NCBI GenBank assembly: GCA_019925095.2
Contig: CM034407.1
Span: 1,838,210-1,902,209 of the forward strand
DNA length: 64,000 nucleotides
Direction of reading: 5' to 3'
DNA from: Dendrolimus kikuchii
Taxonomy: Eukaryota > Arthropoda > Insecta > Lepidoptera > Lasiocampidae
Positions 20,995-31,760 of this stretch are shown here, one piece after another. How positions within the stretch are numbered: the stretch's first letter is position 1; each line of letters opens with the position of its first letter. Under the pieces are notes generated by a model, which was given only the letters and a program-made list of their open reading frames with translations, searched no databases and was not told the DNA's origin. A program made the position numbers and the translations under genes.

Positions 20995-23171
20995 TTAGAT
21001 TCGTCTGGCATCCCATAAACGATGAACGAGAGCATTTCTAATTGCTATACCTTGTTGAAGAGCTTGAGTATTAGTACTGGTGCCTTCAGAATCAGCTTCA
21101 GTTACAGCTATCTGTAATTGTGCTTCTCTAAGCATATCTTCATTGCTCAAATTAGGCACAGAAATGTTTGCTTTATTACAAATATTTTGCAAAATCACAC
21201 AAGCATTTGTAATAGAACCAGCCATCTCTGGTTTGTAGTGTAACACTGTGCACTAAAAGACAACGAAAACGTGCTTTTAAAAGACCAATTGTTCTCTCGA
21301 TAATATTTCGAGTACGGACATGAATATCTGTATAGTGGCTCTCTGGTGTGTCAGGAGCAGCATTAATTATTGGTGTCATCAAGAATTTTCTCAATGGATA
21401 TCCAGAGTCTCCTGAAACATGGAAATTTATTTTTATTATTACTGTTTTTATAATTGTTAATATTTAATAAACATGTTATATCACTCATCATTGTAAAGTT
21501 GCATTATTGTGCCATAAAAATAATGATGTACATACATTTTTATAACTCATATGATAAATAATTAGTTGCGTTAATATAGGTAGGTACATAATATATTCTG
21601 TAGTATTATTATCAATAGGTATGTAATATTTGTTAGTTTGTAGAATAACATAGTACTTAATATAAGTAAAATACAGTAAAATTATAAGGACTGAAAATAA
21701 TAAATAATAATAATAATAAAATGAAGTTAATGTTTTACTTTAAACCAAAATTTACATTACCTATGCTTTCAAGAATTATCATAAAATTAAATATATCAAT
21801 TTGAGCGATAAGACTTCCCATTGTGCCATTTGGTACCTACTCTTTATGATAATTAAGAACTTAAATCTTACCAAGTAACCATGTTGATTCATTGATATGT
21901 TCCAAATGGGATTTAACGGGGTGTGCATTCCAAATAAATGCATCATGTGTGCTACCACCATAGCTGGCATCCACACTGGTAATTTGCATGTCAGCATCAC
22001 AAACCTAAAACCAAAGTAGAATAATAAAAAGGTAAGTAATCTTTTAACAATGACCTATATTGGTACTTAATATAATGTATAATAAGGAGGACTAAGGACT
22101 CTTTCAAATTAAACTACTGTATATTAGGTATGATGCCATACAAGATTTTGCAGAACAGAGTTCTGGGTGGCACTGCAGCTGTTACCATTAGACCGTTAAA
22201 TATTAACAGCAACTTGCATAAGTAAATAAATGAGATATTTACCAATTGAACATTCAATGAATGATATTGTTTCCTAGAGTAAAACCTTTCTTCATTCTCC
22301 ACCGGTCTTACTATAGCAATATGTGTGCAGTCTATGCACCCTAAAATTCCTGGCATCTTAAACTTCTCATAAAACCTGAAAAGAAGTATTTTACTTATGT
22401 AAAATGATTATTCATTGCATTCCGGGCCTGTAACTATTACATGGGGCCTAAAAGCATGATTAGTTAAAGTTAAATATGAGTGTTTGGACACCTATCCTTT
22501 TGCTTTTGTATACATTAGAAAACTAATCTTGCACGAATTTTATTTCGTTCCTCTAAATTTTGTGGGAAATGAATATATTTTCTCCTCATCTCAGGAGAAT
22601 CAATGCATCTAGTCACTTCCCTTATTACAGATGACACTGTTTGCTGGGCCAAAGAATGTGCATTAATGTCTCCTACTGGTCTTTGATATGATCCCGTTGC
22701 ATAGAATGATAATGCAGTTAAAATCTAAAACAAATGAAATAGGTTTTATATTATCATAGGTAACTACCAGAATTTTAAACTATAAAGTAGGAGTAGGCGT
22801 ACCATCTATAATAGGACAAAATATGGATTGAAAAATATAAAAAATCTGGATTATTTACAATGATATATCTAAGAATCTAAGGTTATATAGGGACACCCAA
22901 GCTAGTGGAATTTCGTTTCTTACCTTTGACTCGACAGACAAATCTGTTGATTTTTTTGCCTTTTTAAACTTTGGTCTTAGTTCATTACACAATTCGGTGG
23001 CCTTTGTTTCGTAAGTCGGTATCTTTGAATAAACTCCGTATCATCCAGTTCGACAAATGGATCCGATAGCTCGCGTATAAGACGTCTTCTTTTAAGTCTT
23101 CTTTGTCGCTGCAAGGAACTATCATTATTGTCGAATTCAACAAACTCGAACAACAACAATTCGTCGGACAT
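20995..23171 (-). pseudogene. Harbinger transposase/nuclease, HARBI1-like (5 exons, disrupted)
   Basis: Exons by splice sites and phase: 23,171-22,924; 22,724-22,528; 22,375-22,243; 22,004-21,872; 21,411-20,995. The start chosen is MSDELLLFEFVEFDNN. Product landmarks: ILTALSFYATGSYQRPVGD, MPGILGCIDCTHIAI (first Asp), VDASYGGSTHDAFIW (second Asp), GDSGYPLRKFLMTPI, RTRNIIERTIGLLKARFRCL (Glu), NACVILQNICN. The three acidic residues form the DDE active site for cutting at the element ends. Disabling changes: a one-base frameshift near 23,005 in exon 1, another near 21,250 in exon 5, and a GT-to-AT change at the exon 2 donor. With repairs the length, about 375 residues, suits the family. Confidence 0.85.
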
Positions 23172-23532
23172 TTCAAGAGCAAATGTATAAAAAAAATTCC
23201 CAAACAATAAACACATATATTATTGGACTAATTAATGATCACTAACTCGCTGAAAAGTCGCTATAGTAAGAATTCCAAGCGTTTTAAAAAAAACAATTCA
23301 CTTTATGTGACAAAAAGTTGCAAAAAACTAACTTTTATTAAATCGCATATTTTGACAGATAAGCGATTTATTTTAGGTGAGAATTGGACGTCATGGTACG
23401 AATTGAATGAACGAAATCAATGTTTGCGATCTTTTTGCGATTCAATTTAGGTTTTCTTTTGGCAGCGACCTAAAAAGGATCGCCTTACTATGTCATGGTA
23501 CGAAATAGGGAAACAATTCAGTTTAGGTCTTC

Positions 23533-23562
23533 ATTTGAATCGCGATAAGAGTTGATGGTAGG
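23533..23562 (-). repeat. Harbinger right terminal inverted repeat
   Basis: TTGAATCGCGATAAGAGTTG followed by ATGGTAGG; inverse of the left end with the mismatches expected of an old copy. CAATTCAGTTTAGGTC lies just inside at 23,513-23,528. Confidence 0.8.
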
Positions 23563-23956
23563 ACTGCTGGTTATAAGCAATAATAACAACAACTACATAA
23601 GTTACGTCGACCACTTAAAATTTTCATTTTAAAAAAATAACGTCCTCCCTCAACAATTTGCGGCACACAGCGGTATCTATACTTTATTTGGTTTGGTATA
23701 CGAGAGGTTAACCGACCTCCCTTTTTAATTCTGTGGTGGGTCTAAAATAACCCAGAATGCCGCAGTGGCGCCCATTTTAACGTAGTTATTTGCACAGCAA
23801 GCGACCTTACTTTAACTTCCTCTAGCTGTTTTTTTATTAACCTTGTAAACGGAACGGTGATCCAGGTGTATAGCGAACTGGTACGTAGGTAACTATATTA
23901 TAATTTTCATTATTAAATACTAGTATTTTTTGAAATTTTCAACTTTTTTTTTACAG
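23563..23956. other. spacer right of the Harbinger element
   Basis: No recognisable gene. It ends in a polypyrimidine tract and CAG (about 23,945-23,957) that looks like a splice acceptor for the following hAT fragment. Confidence 0.35.
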
Positions 23957-24264
23957 CTACCTACATAATTATTGACATTATCTCGGTGCTGAAATACATA
24001 ACAGAAAAAAAATTAACTGAAGTTTACCCCACTATCAAAATAGTTCTGAGAATTATTGCCACCACACCTATTATGGTTGCGTCTGCTGAAAGGAGTTTTT
24101 CGAGGCTTAAAATTATTAAAACATATTTGAGGAATTCGATGACACAGGATCGGCTTTCAGCCCTTGCTATTCTTTCAATTGAAAATGACATAGCTCATTC
24201 GTTAGATTATTGTGCTTTAATTAAAAATTTTAGTCTTAGTAAAAGCCGCAAACATCAATTTTAA
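23957..24264 (+). pseudogene. hAT transposase C-terminal dimerisation domain fragment
   Basis: The frame gives KLTEVYPTIKIVLRIIATTP, then VASAERSFSRLKIIKTYLRN, MTQDRLSALAILSIEND and a stop at 24,264. This is the hobo-Ac-Tam3 C-terminal domain used for dimerisation, close to the ZMYM1-like branch. The catalytic part is not present upstream in the window. Confidence 0.75.
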
Positions 24265-25039
24265 AATTTATCATCTCTTTATTTGTTAATTTTGTAAATC
24301 TTTCAATGTAAGTAAAATATTTTAAAACTCAAATTTTATTTATTTGTATAACTTTAGCATTTCTCATCAAACATAATGAATACCTACCAAACAACCAGAC
24401 CTACTTTCGCATCACATAAGTACTTTTACGTAGGACAAAGGGTCTCGCAAAGACCTGCCGCCCGGAGCCTTGCAATGGGTAAGGCCGCCGCTGTCTTGGG
24501 GTTGATGCCGTGGATGTAGCAAACCACCTTTATACTTGGGTAATAAGGAAGCTCTGAGGGAACAGAGCATTTATGTATTTATGTTATAATTGGATATAAG
24601 CTATATGGCAGTCTTATCAAGTGTGCCTTGTTACATCTGTACCTGAGTGGTATACAATAGTAACTCCACATTTAGATGAAATTACGTTTATTATACCATT
24701 AAAATCGCAAAAACCAACTCTACATAATGGTATAAAGCATTAAGTCCTACGGCACCTATGAAAACGAAATATCCAATGGTATATGACATTAAATGCACCA
24801 ATATTAACAGGGTATAGGGCCTCAAATGATGATGATACTTTTTATCTCTAAGCACAGCGCGAAGTTAATGCTATTCATTAAACATAATGTTCTATACCTC
24901 TGAACGAAACGCGGCGTGCGAGGCACGCTTGACGTGACCTATGCCCATCGCCGGTTAGTGTTTGCGCTGTCGTTGCTCTGAGCGTTTTATACGCTATTAA
25001 CTTATAACGTAATTAATTAAATAAAACAATAAAAATCTC
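24265..25039. other. AT-rich segment with short motifs recurring after the next gene
   Basis: GGTATAAAGCATTAAGTCC (about 24,729) and TATACCTCTGA (24,893-24,903) reappear at 29,527 (GGTATATAGCCTTAAGTCC) and at 29,494 and 29,734 (TATACCTCTGAGG). They may be sub-terminal motifs of a transposon that carries the gene between them. No complete inverted-repeat end was found. Confidence 0.35.
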
Positions 25040-26327
25040 ATGTTTTCTCGTGGAAAATTACTGTGTCGCCTTGTAAATGCCGGAGAACAATGTAATGAAA
25101 CTCCTAAATATGGTAAGTGATTGTATCATCATAATGGTTTAGCTAAAACTTAATAAGAGGTAAACAATATTATCTACGATACACGTATTATAGCATTGAT
25201 CGTAATGTCTGCGCTTTAAGGTACTTTTTCTAATATAATAAACAACCCAGATAAATAATAGAAATGTAAACAGGTGGTACTTGCTTACTTATCGTATAAG
25301 ATGAGTGGCAAGCCCTAGTGTCAAAGCTTTTAGGCCGTCCAAAGGTATCTGGTATGAACCGTTATTCTTTTCTTCAAAGAAATACCTTAACATTGGACAA
25401 CACGGCAAATTGTAGATTTTGTTACACCTACAATTTGACGTGTCATATGAGCCATGGTATTACTCAGTAGTTGTTGAAGCCTTTCCCGATCTCCCTTTCG
25501 AGGACTGACCAGACTGAACGTTGTTTATTTTCGGTGATCGATCCGATAATACGAGTGCTTCAGTGGGAATTACTTAAAACAATTTGTTTTGTTTTTTTTA
25601 GAACCTCGGATAAAGGATCATCATGTTCTTGAATGCCACGATTCGCTCAAAATGTCATCTTCAAGACCTTACAAAGACCTTGACGTGTTTCCGGATCCAT
25701 CTAAAGAGAAACACAGAGTTAATTTTGATACACAGTCGTCCCCCTCCTCTGAACTCACTGATATCTCAAACAAACAGTATCATAAAGATGTCAACATAGG
25801 ACCCCAGGGAGAAGATCATCATATCCTGGAATGGCATTCCCTCGAAAGTTCCTTTGCAAGAACTAGCCAAGATTTTGACGTACTTCCGGCTCCATCCGAA
25901 GAAATGTATATGGTCGGTGTTGCTACTGAAAATGCACCCCAGCCGTCAACGTCTGCTTTGCTTACTGATATTTCTAATAATATCGTGCCATCTACAAGCT
26001 TTCGCCCTAAAGGTACAGATGATTTCATGAGCTCTTATGAAGATTTTTCACCATCAGAAGAAGAATATATTCGAGACACCGATGAAGACGCTACAAATTG
26101 TGATTTTATTTAAAAAAGGCAAGTAACTATACCACAAACTAGTAACTCATCCATCGAAGAAGTAGAAAACAGAGAAACTCAATCACTGAATACTAATCCT
26201 TCGAACATTCAGTCAGAGACATCACGTTCTGCTTCAGCCAAATTAAATAGTCGTAAAAGAACTAGAAATAAATCTGGATGGAAATGCAATATACGGAAGC
26301 AAAACGCAATAACAGGAAAAGCATATA

Positions 26328-27629
26328 TGGGGTGTTTTTTATAGAGGTATAGAACTTTAAGTTGGCATTACTGTTCAAGATGGCGACCGATTTAACAGCT
26401 GTCAAGTGATTTATTCTCAGTTTGGTTTGGCAATTCATCATGAATAGACTCACGCCTGAACAACGCTTGCAAATAGTGCAATTTTATTTCGAAAATAATG
26501 GTTCTGTGCGGAATACGTATCGCGCACTACGTCCATTTTATCGTCGACAAAATCGTCCATCAGAGCAGTTAATTCGATTAACCATAGAACGTTTTCGCAC
26601 CACGTTTACTCTTATTGATAACTCGCATCCCCAGAGACGCCGTACGGTGCGTACAGAAGAAGCTATTGCTGCTGTAGAGCGTAGCATTGAGGAAGACCCG
26701 AATGAGTCCATCCGCCATCGAGCACAGGAATTGGATCTGTGTCCATCCACTTTATGGAAGATTTTGCGGAAGGATCTTGGTTTGCGTGCTTACAAAATCC
26801 AACTCGTGCAAGAATTGAAGCCAAACGATCATCAAGTAAGGCGTAAATTCGTGGAATGGGCCCAAAACGAGATTGTCGCTGTTCCCGATTTTCATAAGCG
26901 AATTTTGTTTAGCGATGAAGCGCACTTCTGGTTGCATGGCCACGTCAACAAACAAAACTGCCGCATTTGGAGTGAAGCTAATCCTCAAGTGTATGTCGAA
27001 ACACCGTTACATCCAGAAAAACTGACTGTTTGGTGCGCTTTATGGGCTGGTGGAATCATTGGTCCGTACTTCTTCAAAAACGATGATGGCCAGAACGTTA
27101 CAGTCAATGGTGATCGGTATAGAGCCATGATTATTACCTTTTTCATTCCTGAATTAAATAACCATGATGTCCAGGAGATGTGGTTTCAACAAGACGGCGC
27201 AACATGTCACACAGCTCGTGCCACAATCGATTTATTGAAAGACACGTTTGGTGACCGCCTAATTTCACGTTTTGGACCTGTGAATTGGCCTCCAAGATCT
27301 TGTGATTTAACACCGCTAGACTACTTTCTGTGGGGCTATGTAAAGTCATTGGTCTATGCGGATAAGCCACAAACGCTTGACCATTTGGAAGACAACATTC
27401 GCCGTGTTATTGCCGATATACGGCCACAAATGTTGGAAAAAGTCATCGAAAATTGGACGTTCAGATTGAACTACATCCGCGCCAGCCGTGGCAGTCATAT
27501 GCCAGAAATCATATTTAAAATGTAATGCCACAAGATTATCTTTCGGATAAATAAAATTCATGTCAATCGAATAATCCATCGTTGTTTTATTGCAACTTAA
27601 AGTTCTATACCTCTATAAAAAACACCCGT
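26328..27629 (+). mobile_element. structurally complete mariner-type transposon (1302 bp)
   Basis: The termini contain a perfect 35-bp inverted repeat starting GGGTGTTTTTTATAGAGGTA (26,330-26,364 and 27,593-27,627), flanked by TA target duplications at 26,326-26,327 and 27,630-27,631. One uninterrupted transposase frame fills the element. Perfect ends, an intact gene and a clean target site all suggest recent, perhaps still possible, mobility. It sits inside the DDE-like gene; taking out the element and one TA rejoins that gene's frame exactly. Confidence 0.95.
26440..27525 (+). CDS. mariner/Tc1-superfamily transposase, intact ORF
   Basis: The 361-residue protein starts at MNRLTPEQRLQIVQFY, chosen because the N-terminal helix-turn-helix begins here; an in-frame ATG six codons upstream is possible. 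It has paired HTH segments (about 5-115), then the catalytic domain with RILFSDEAHFWLHG (first Asp), EMWFQQDGATCHTA (second Asp) and PPRSCDLTPLDYFLWG (third Asp). By count 36 residues separate the last two acids, more than the 34 of classical mariners, placing it in one of the wider-spaced DDxD groups. The protein binds the 35-bp ends and performs cut-and-paste at TA. No frameshift or stop. Confidence 0.95.
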   Translation: MNRLTPEQRLQIVQFYFENNGSVRNTYRALRPFYRRQNRPSEQLIRLTIERFRTTFTLIDNSHPQRRRTVRTEEAIAAVERSIEEDPNESIRHRAQELDLCPSTLWKILRKDLGLRAYKIQLVQELKPNDHQVRRKFVEWAQNEIVAVPDFHKRILFSDEAHFWLHGHVNKQNCRIWSEANPQVYVETPLHPEKLTVWCALWAGGIIGPYFFKNDDGQNVTVNGDRYRAMIITFFIPELNNHDVQEMWFQQDGATCHTARATIDLLKDTFGDRLISRFGPVNWPPRSCDLTPLDYFLWGYVKSLVYADKPQTLDHLEDNIRRVIADIRPQMLEKVIENWTFRLNYIRASRGSHMPEIIFKM

Positions 27630-29339
27630 TACATCTAAAAAAGGAAAAAATGTTCCGGAAAAGAAGATGAAACCAGCATGTGCTTGCAGGCTGAAATGTA
27701 ATGAACGCATAAGTGAAAATGTTAGAACAACTATTTATCGAAAATATTACGCGGAAGATATGACTTGGGATCTAAAAAGACAATTTATTATATCTAGAGT
27801 CTCCGAAGTTCCAACTGCTAGATCTAGAAGTCGTGATCGTGACCAACCACCTAAAAGGGCGTATACTTTAAATTACACATTTTTGATTGATGAGCAAGTT
27901 GAAAAGGTATGCAAAAAGTTCTTTTTGAATACCTTAGCTATATCAGAAACTGTGGTAAGAAACGCTGTAAAAAAATCTTCACATGGATTTGTTCAAACAG
28001 ATCAACGAGGAAGACATGAACCATCCAATAAAACAGCTGAAATAGTAAAAGAAACAGTTCGAAAACACATTGATAAAGTACCGAAATATGAGAGTCATTA
28101 CAGTCGAAATAGAACTAAAAGGCAGTATCTAGGAAGCCATCTAAATATTGATAAACTATACTCCTTGTATGTAGAGTACTGTACTGAAAAGAATTTACCG
28201 AAGGAGACCATTGCAAAAGCGTGGCTCTACAGGCATATTTTTAATACGGAGTATAACCTAGGTTTTAATCCTCCTGCTAATGACACTTGTGACGATTGCG
28301 ATGCATTTGTAATCAAATTAAAAAGTACAACAGATGAACATGAAAAGGATAATATTAAAGCTCAACACGATTTACATCTTCAGGAAAGCAATCTGCGTTA
28401 CATGCTAAAAGGACTTGACAAAGTTGCAGCAATAGAAAGCCATGGTACCAAAAAAATTCTAACTGTAGACCTCCAAAAATGTTTACCTACACCCTATTTG
28501 TCTAATGCTCAAAGTTTCTATTACAGGTAGTTGTGGACTTTTAACTTTACCATTATGGACTTAGTTCCGAAAGAAAGCTGGTGTTTTATGTGGGATGAGA
28601 CCGTAGCAGGTCGAGGTGGGAATGAAATGGCTTCAGGAATAGTAAAAATTTTTTAACAGACTGACAATAGTGCATTAAAAGAAGTAACCTTATGGAGCGA
28701 CAATTGTGCGGGACAGAATAAGAATGTCTACTTGATGATGGCTTACTTGTGGATATTAACTCAAAAAGAGCATTTGCAAATAATAAACCACAAGTATTTA
28801 TTAAAAGGGCATACTCACATGGAAGTGGATGTGATCCACTCAATAATAGAGCGAGAAAAGAAAAAGATCCAAGAGTTTCCCATCGTTACTCCCTGGGACT
28901 GGCAGCAGTTTATTAAGAGCTGTTCAAGAAATACTAAAATAAACGTTATAAATATGGAAACCGATCATTTTAAAGATTTCTCTGCTTTTTGTGAAGGAGC
29001 AACAGCTCCTTTTGTACACAGAAAGAAATCTAATGCAGGAGAACCTGTACCTTATTCGGCCATAGTATGGATGCAGTTTCGACGAAATAAGATGGTTCAA
29101 TGTTTTACAAAACGTCTTTTGATCAAGATACATTCGAAGAAGCCAGTTTTATTCGAAATAAACGAAGAGGATTTTCGATTCCCATTCCAAAATCTATTCG
29201 AGAAACTCGAAAACCCATTTCAAGACTGAAATACAACGACCTACAAAAATCATTGCGGTGGATTCCATCCATGTTCCACGATTATTATAAAAACCTTCCA
29301 TGTGCAGAAGTTCCTGACCTGCCTGAGTTCTGTGAGTGA

Positions 29340-29950
29340 GCTGTAAGCATCTTAAAAATAGTTATATAACTGAAAATAAAACATAATTTCTTAGCACTGA
29401 CTTATTAGTTTTATTATATAAAATAAATCCTTCTGCTTCCCTCTCCCACTTCAAAATCAGCTCCAACTATTTTTATTTTACCTTATAATACTGTATACCT
29501 CTGAGGAACACATTTTTAATAAAAGGTATATAGCCTTAAGTCCTTAAAATTCGATAATATATCAATTTATCGTAATTATGTGTAATTCATGATACTTCCC
29601 TCTATTTATCATAAAAAATACCGCTAATTTGATTCCTCTGTCTTTATAATAAGTTTCTCAAAATTACATTCATAATTTCACTACACACTTTTTTGCCTCT
29701 CCTGTGATAATTGACTTTGCGATATTAATGTTGTATACCTCTGAGGCACAGACATGTACCTTTATTATATTTAAATAAATTGTGTATGGACTGGTTTGTT
29801 GACTATTACTTCCATCAATCCCACCGTTAGGGCTCCCATTTTTTAAATAACAATTCCTTTTATTTATACCCAAGATAAGCTTAATTATTATAAACAACAT
29901 ATTAAGAACAGATTTGTCGAGTTCTCGTCGACCGCAATTTAGATATAAAA
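29340..29950. other. AT-rich spacer with repeated TATACCTCTGAGG
   Basis: Two copies of TATACCTCTGAGG (29,494-29,506 and 29,734-29,746). No gene seen. Confidence 0.4.
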
Positions 29951-30720
29951 AATATGACTTCGTTTGCTGCTGATAATGCCTCCGTCAATTATAGCATAAA
30001 TAATTCCGTATATCAAAAACTGAAGGTTGACAATGAAAATATTTTAAAGGGAAACTGTAAAGTCACATACTGCACAACTGTACAAAATATGCTTTAAAGG
30101 AAATAAAATTTGATGTTGAAGCTCTAGTATTAAAAATTTATAGTGAATTTTCAGCGTATGCAAAACGAACGGAGACATTGAAAAATTTCCACGATTTTTC
30201 AAATATTGAGTATCGTGAGATTTTGCGCCATGTTTCAACCAGGTGGTTGTCTTTATTATCAGAGATAGAGCGTTTGCTCTCTAGTTGGCCAGCTTTGCGG
30301 GTGTATTTTATTGAAGAGGGAGAAGAAGAATGTAGTACAATTGTTTGGCAAGCATTTAAAGACGAAAACTCTTTACCTTTGTGCTATTGTTACTTTTTAC
30401 ACAATATTATGCAAATTTTCAATAATAACATAGAAGTCCTCGAAAGCAGTTTTGTTACCTGCACAGAATTGCAGGATATTATGCTTGAAATCTGGCAAAA
30501 AATTACAAACAGAAAAAATGACAAGTTTTATGGCAGGTCAGTTAAAGAATGTTTAAACAAACTGAATGAAAAAGACAAAGCTACATTTGTCAAAGAGGCT
30601 AATGTTTTCTTTGAAATATGTTTAGATTACCTGAACAAATGGTATGATTACGAAAATTCTGAGTACAGTAAATTAAGCATACTTTCAATGAAAACCCCAA
30701 TTTCTTGGGTACATAGGGTT
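29951..30720 (+). pseudogene. hAT transposase catalytic-region relic
   Basis: Starts MTSFAADNASVNYSINNSVY, the motif around a catalytic Asp of hAT transposases, loses frame near 30,090, then continues HVSTRWLSLLSEIERLLSSW, PALRVYFIEEGEEECST, ENSLPLCYCYFLHNIMQIF and CLDYLNKWYDYENS. This is the middle of a ZMYM/ZBED5-like hAT protein. N-terminal BED finger and C-terminal dimerisation domain are absent; the end dissolves into GGGTACATAGGGTTCATAGG. Confidence 0.75.
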
Positions 30721-30747
30721 CATAGGGTACATAATGGACGGAAGTAG

Positions 30748-30975
30748 ACTCAAGGAAGCTCTCAGTGAAATATATGCAAAGAATTTTGTTGACAAATTGC
30801 TCAGTGGTCACGCTTACTCAAGAATCATTAGAGGTCATACATTATTACGACTTGCACTATCAACGATAATTTTTTAAGATATACTGAGGATGGTACTTTG
30901 AGTGAGTTAATACAGCAAACAACTTCTCGAGATGTTTCTTACGAAAACATAGAAGGGTATATAAGTAGCTCAACT
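30748..30975 (+). pseudogene. short fragment of an unidentified insect repeat protein
   Basis: Reads KEALSEIYAKNFVDKLLSGH followed by AYSRIIRGHTLLRLALS, then after a stop and frame change TEDGTLSELIQQTTS and YENIEGY. The SGHAYSR...RGH phrase is one I associate with a recurrent uncharacterised protein in insect repeats, but I cannot name it. Confidence 0.35.
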
Positions 30976-31159
30976 AATCTTCCTGCGACATTTAAGGTGA
31001 ACGCACACTTATCCGGGCCGAACACGTCGAACAAGTCGAACGAAACGAATTTTAGAATTCTGTATATGAAATCTCATGAAACCTCGTACACTTCCCCGCG
31101 TCGAATCGTTCGAATCTGGAAGAACCCCAGAAATCCTAACATAGGCCAAACATTACAAA

Positions 31160-31760
31160 AGATAATGAAATCATTTTTCCTGTGGATGAAAGAACAAAAC
31201 AAACAATAGATATATTGTCCATACAATACTTACGTGGAGTGGTACTTAAAAGACGAATTATCCATGATGTATGGAAGCTCCAAGCGATGGTTTGGGAAGA
31301 AGATTTAGAAGCGCAATTATTCGACCATTACTCAACGTGTCTGGTGGAGCTACAAGAAAAAGAAGAAGCACTGGAAGAGGAGGAGGAGGACTCTATAATA
31401 TTACCGGAATCTTCATCATCGCGGAATATGAAAAACATCTCTTATGTCATCCACGACTGTTCGTACTCCGGATCATGCTGTCGATGCCTCCACATCCAGC
31501 GTTTTAAAAAATATGTTCTTACACAACAGACGCCGAAGAAGTCTCGAGATGGGCAGCATTCCAAATTATTTCCTCTATAGTCGCCAATCTTGCCCGAGCT
31601 CACTTCTTGGTACGAAGTACTCTCCCAGTACTATCTCTCAAACTATCTCGATAAAGGAAGGCGAAGGATATATCAACATATCGTCAACAACATTTCAACG
31701 TTCGCGCCATTTCGCGCCCACAGACATTATTATACTGTTCTGTGGGCCATTCCTGGTTGG
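31160..31760 (+). pseudogene. densovirus NS1-like relic B (endogenous viral element candidate)
   Basis: The frame from 31,182 has a basic/hydrophobic start (ILSIQYLRGVVLKRRIIHDV), WEEDLEAQLFDHYSTCLVEL, an acidic run, then YVIHDCSYSGSCCRC (about 31,443-31,487); after a stop, the same frame shows TSWYEVLSQYYLSNYLDKGR with further Arg. The His-Asp-Cys, Cys-x-Cys, aromatic and Arg-rich order equals that of relic A at 14.8-15.3 kb, while the sequences differ. A densoviral non-structural protein is my best guess, from family memory only. It has several stops and cannot encode a working protein. Confidence 0.4.

Larger units (their letters stand above)
18926..23562. mobile_element. full-length PIF/Harbinger transposon (4.6 kb)
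   Basis: Left end CCTACCATCAACTTTTAGC and right end, read inward on the minus strand, CCTACCATCAACTCTTATC form terminal inverted repeats of about 30 bp with a few mismatches, including a shared CGATTCAA. Inside lie two convergent genes, a Myb/SANT-like DNA-binding protein (+) and a HARBI1-like nuclease (-), the standard two-protein Harbinger layout. Sub-terminal CAATTCAGTTTAGGT motifs occur near both ends, on the left as a perfect palindrome. The expected 3-bp target duplication could not be assigned with certainty. Confidence 0.85.
25040..29339 (+). pseudogene. uncharacterised DDE-like transposon-type gene (DUF7869-like), split by a mariner
   Basis: Exon 1 (25,040-25,112) encodes MFSRGKLLCRLVNAGEQC and more, with donor GTAAGTG; exon 2 starts at 25,602 after TTTTTTTTAG in matching phase. 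A disordered acidic N-terminus is followed by a basic stretch (RKRTRNKSGWKCNIRKQNA), a Cys-rich motif (CACRLKCNERI), an HTH-like region (FFLNTLAISETVVRNAVKKS), CDDCD, and an RNase-H-like core with VDLQKCLPTPYLS, LWSDNCAGQNKN and KGHTHMEVDVIHSIIE, plausibly the three acidic catalytic positions. It ends with KPISRLKYNDLQKSLRWIPS. Damage besides the mariner: a frame change near 26,113, another at about 28,530, a stop at about 28,655 and a frame change near 29,200. A related C-terminal portion occurs at 55.6-56.9 kb, so it is a repeated family. The function is unknown; DDE chemistry is inferred. Confidence 0.6.
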
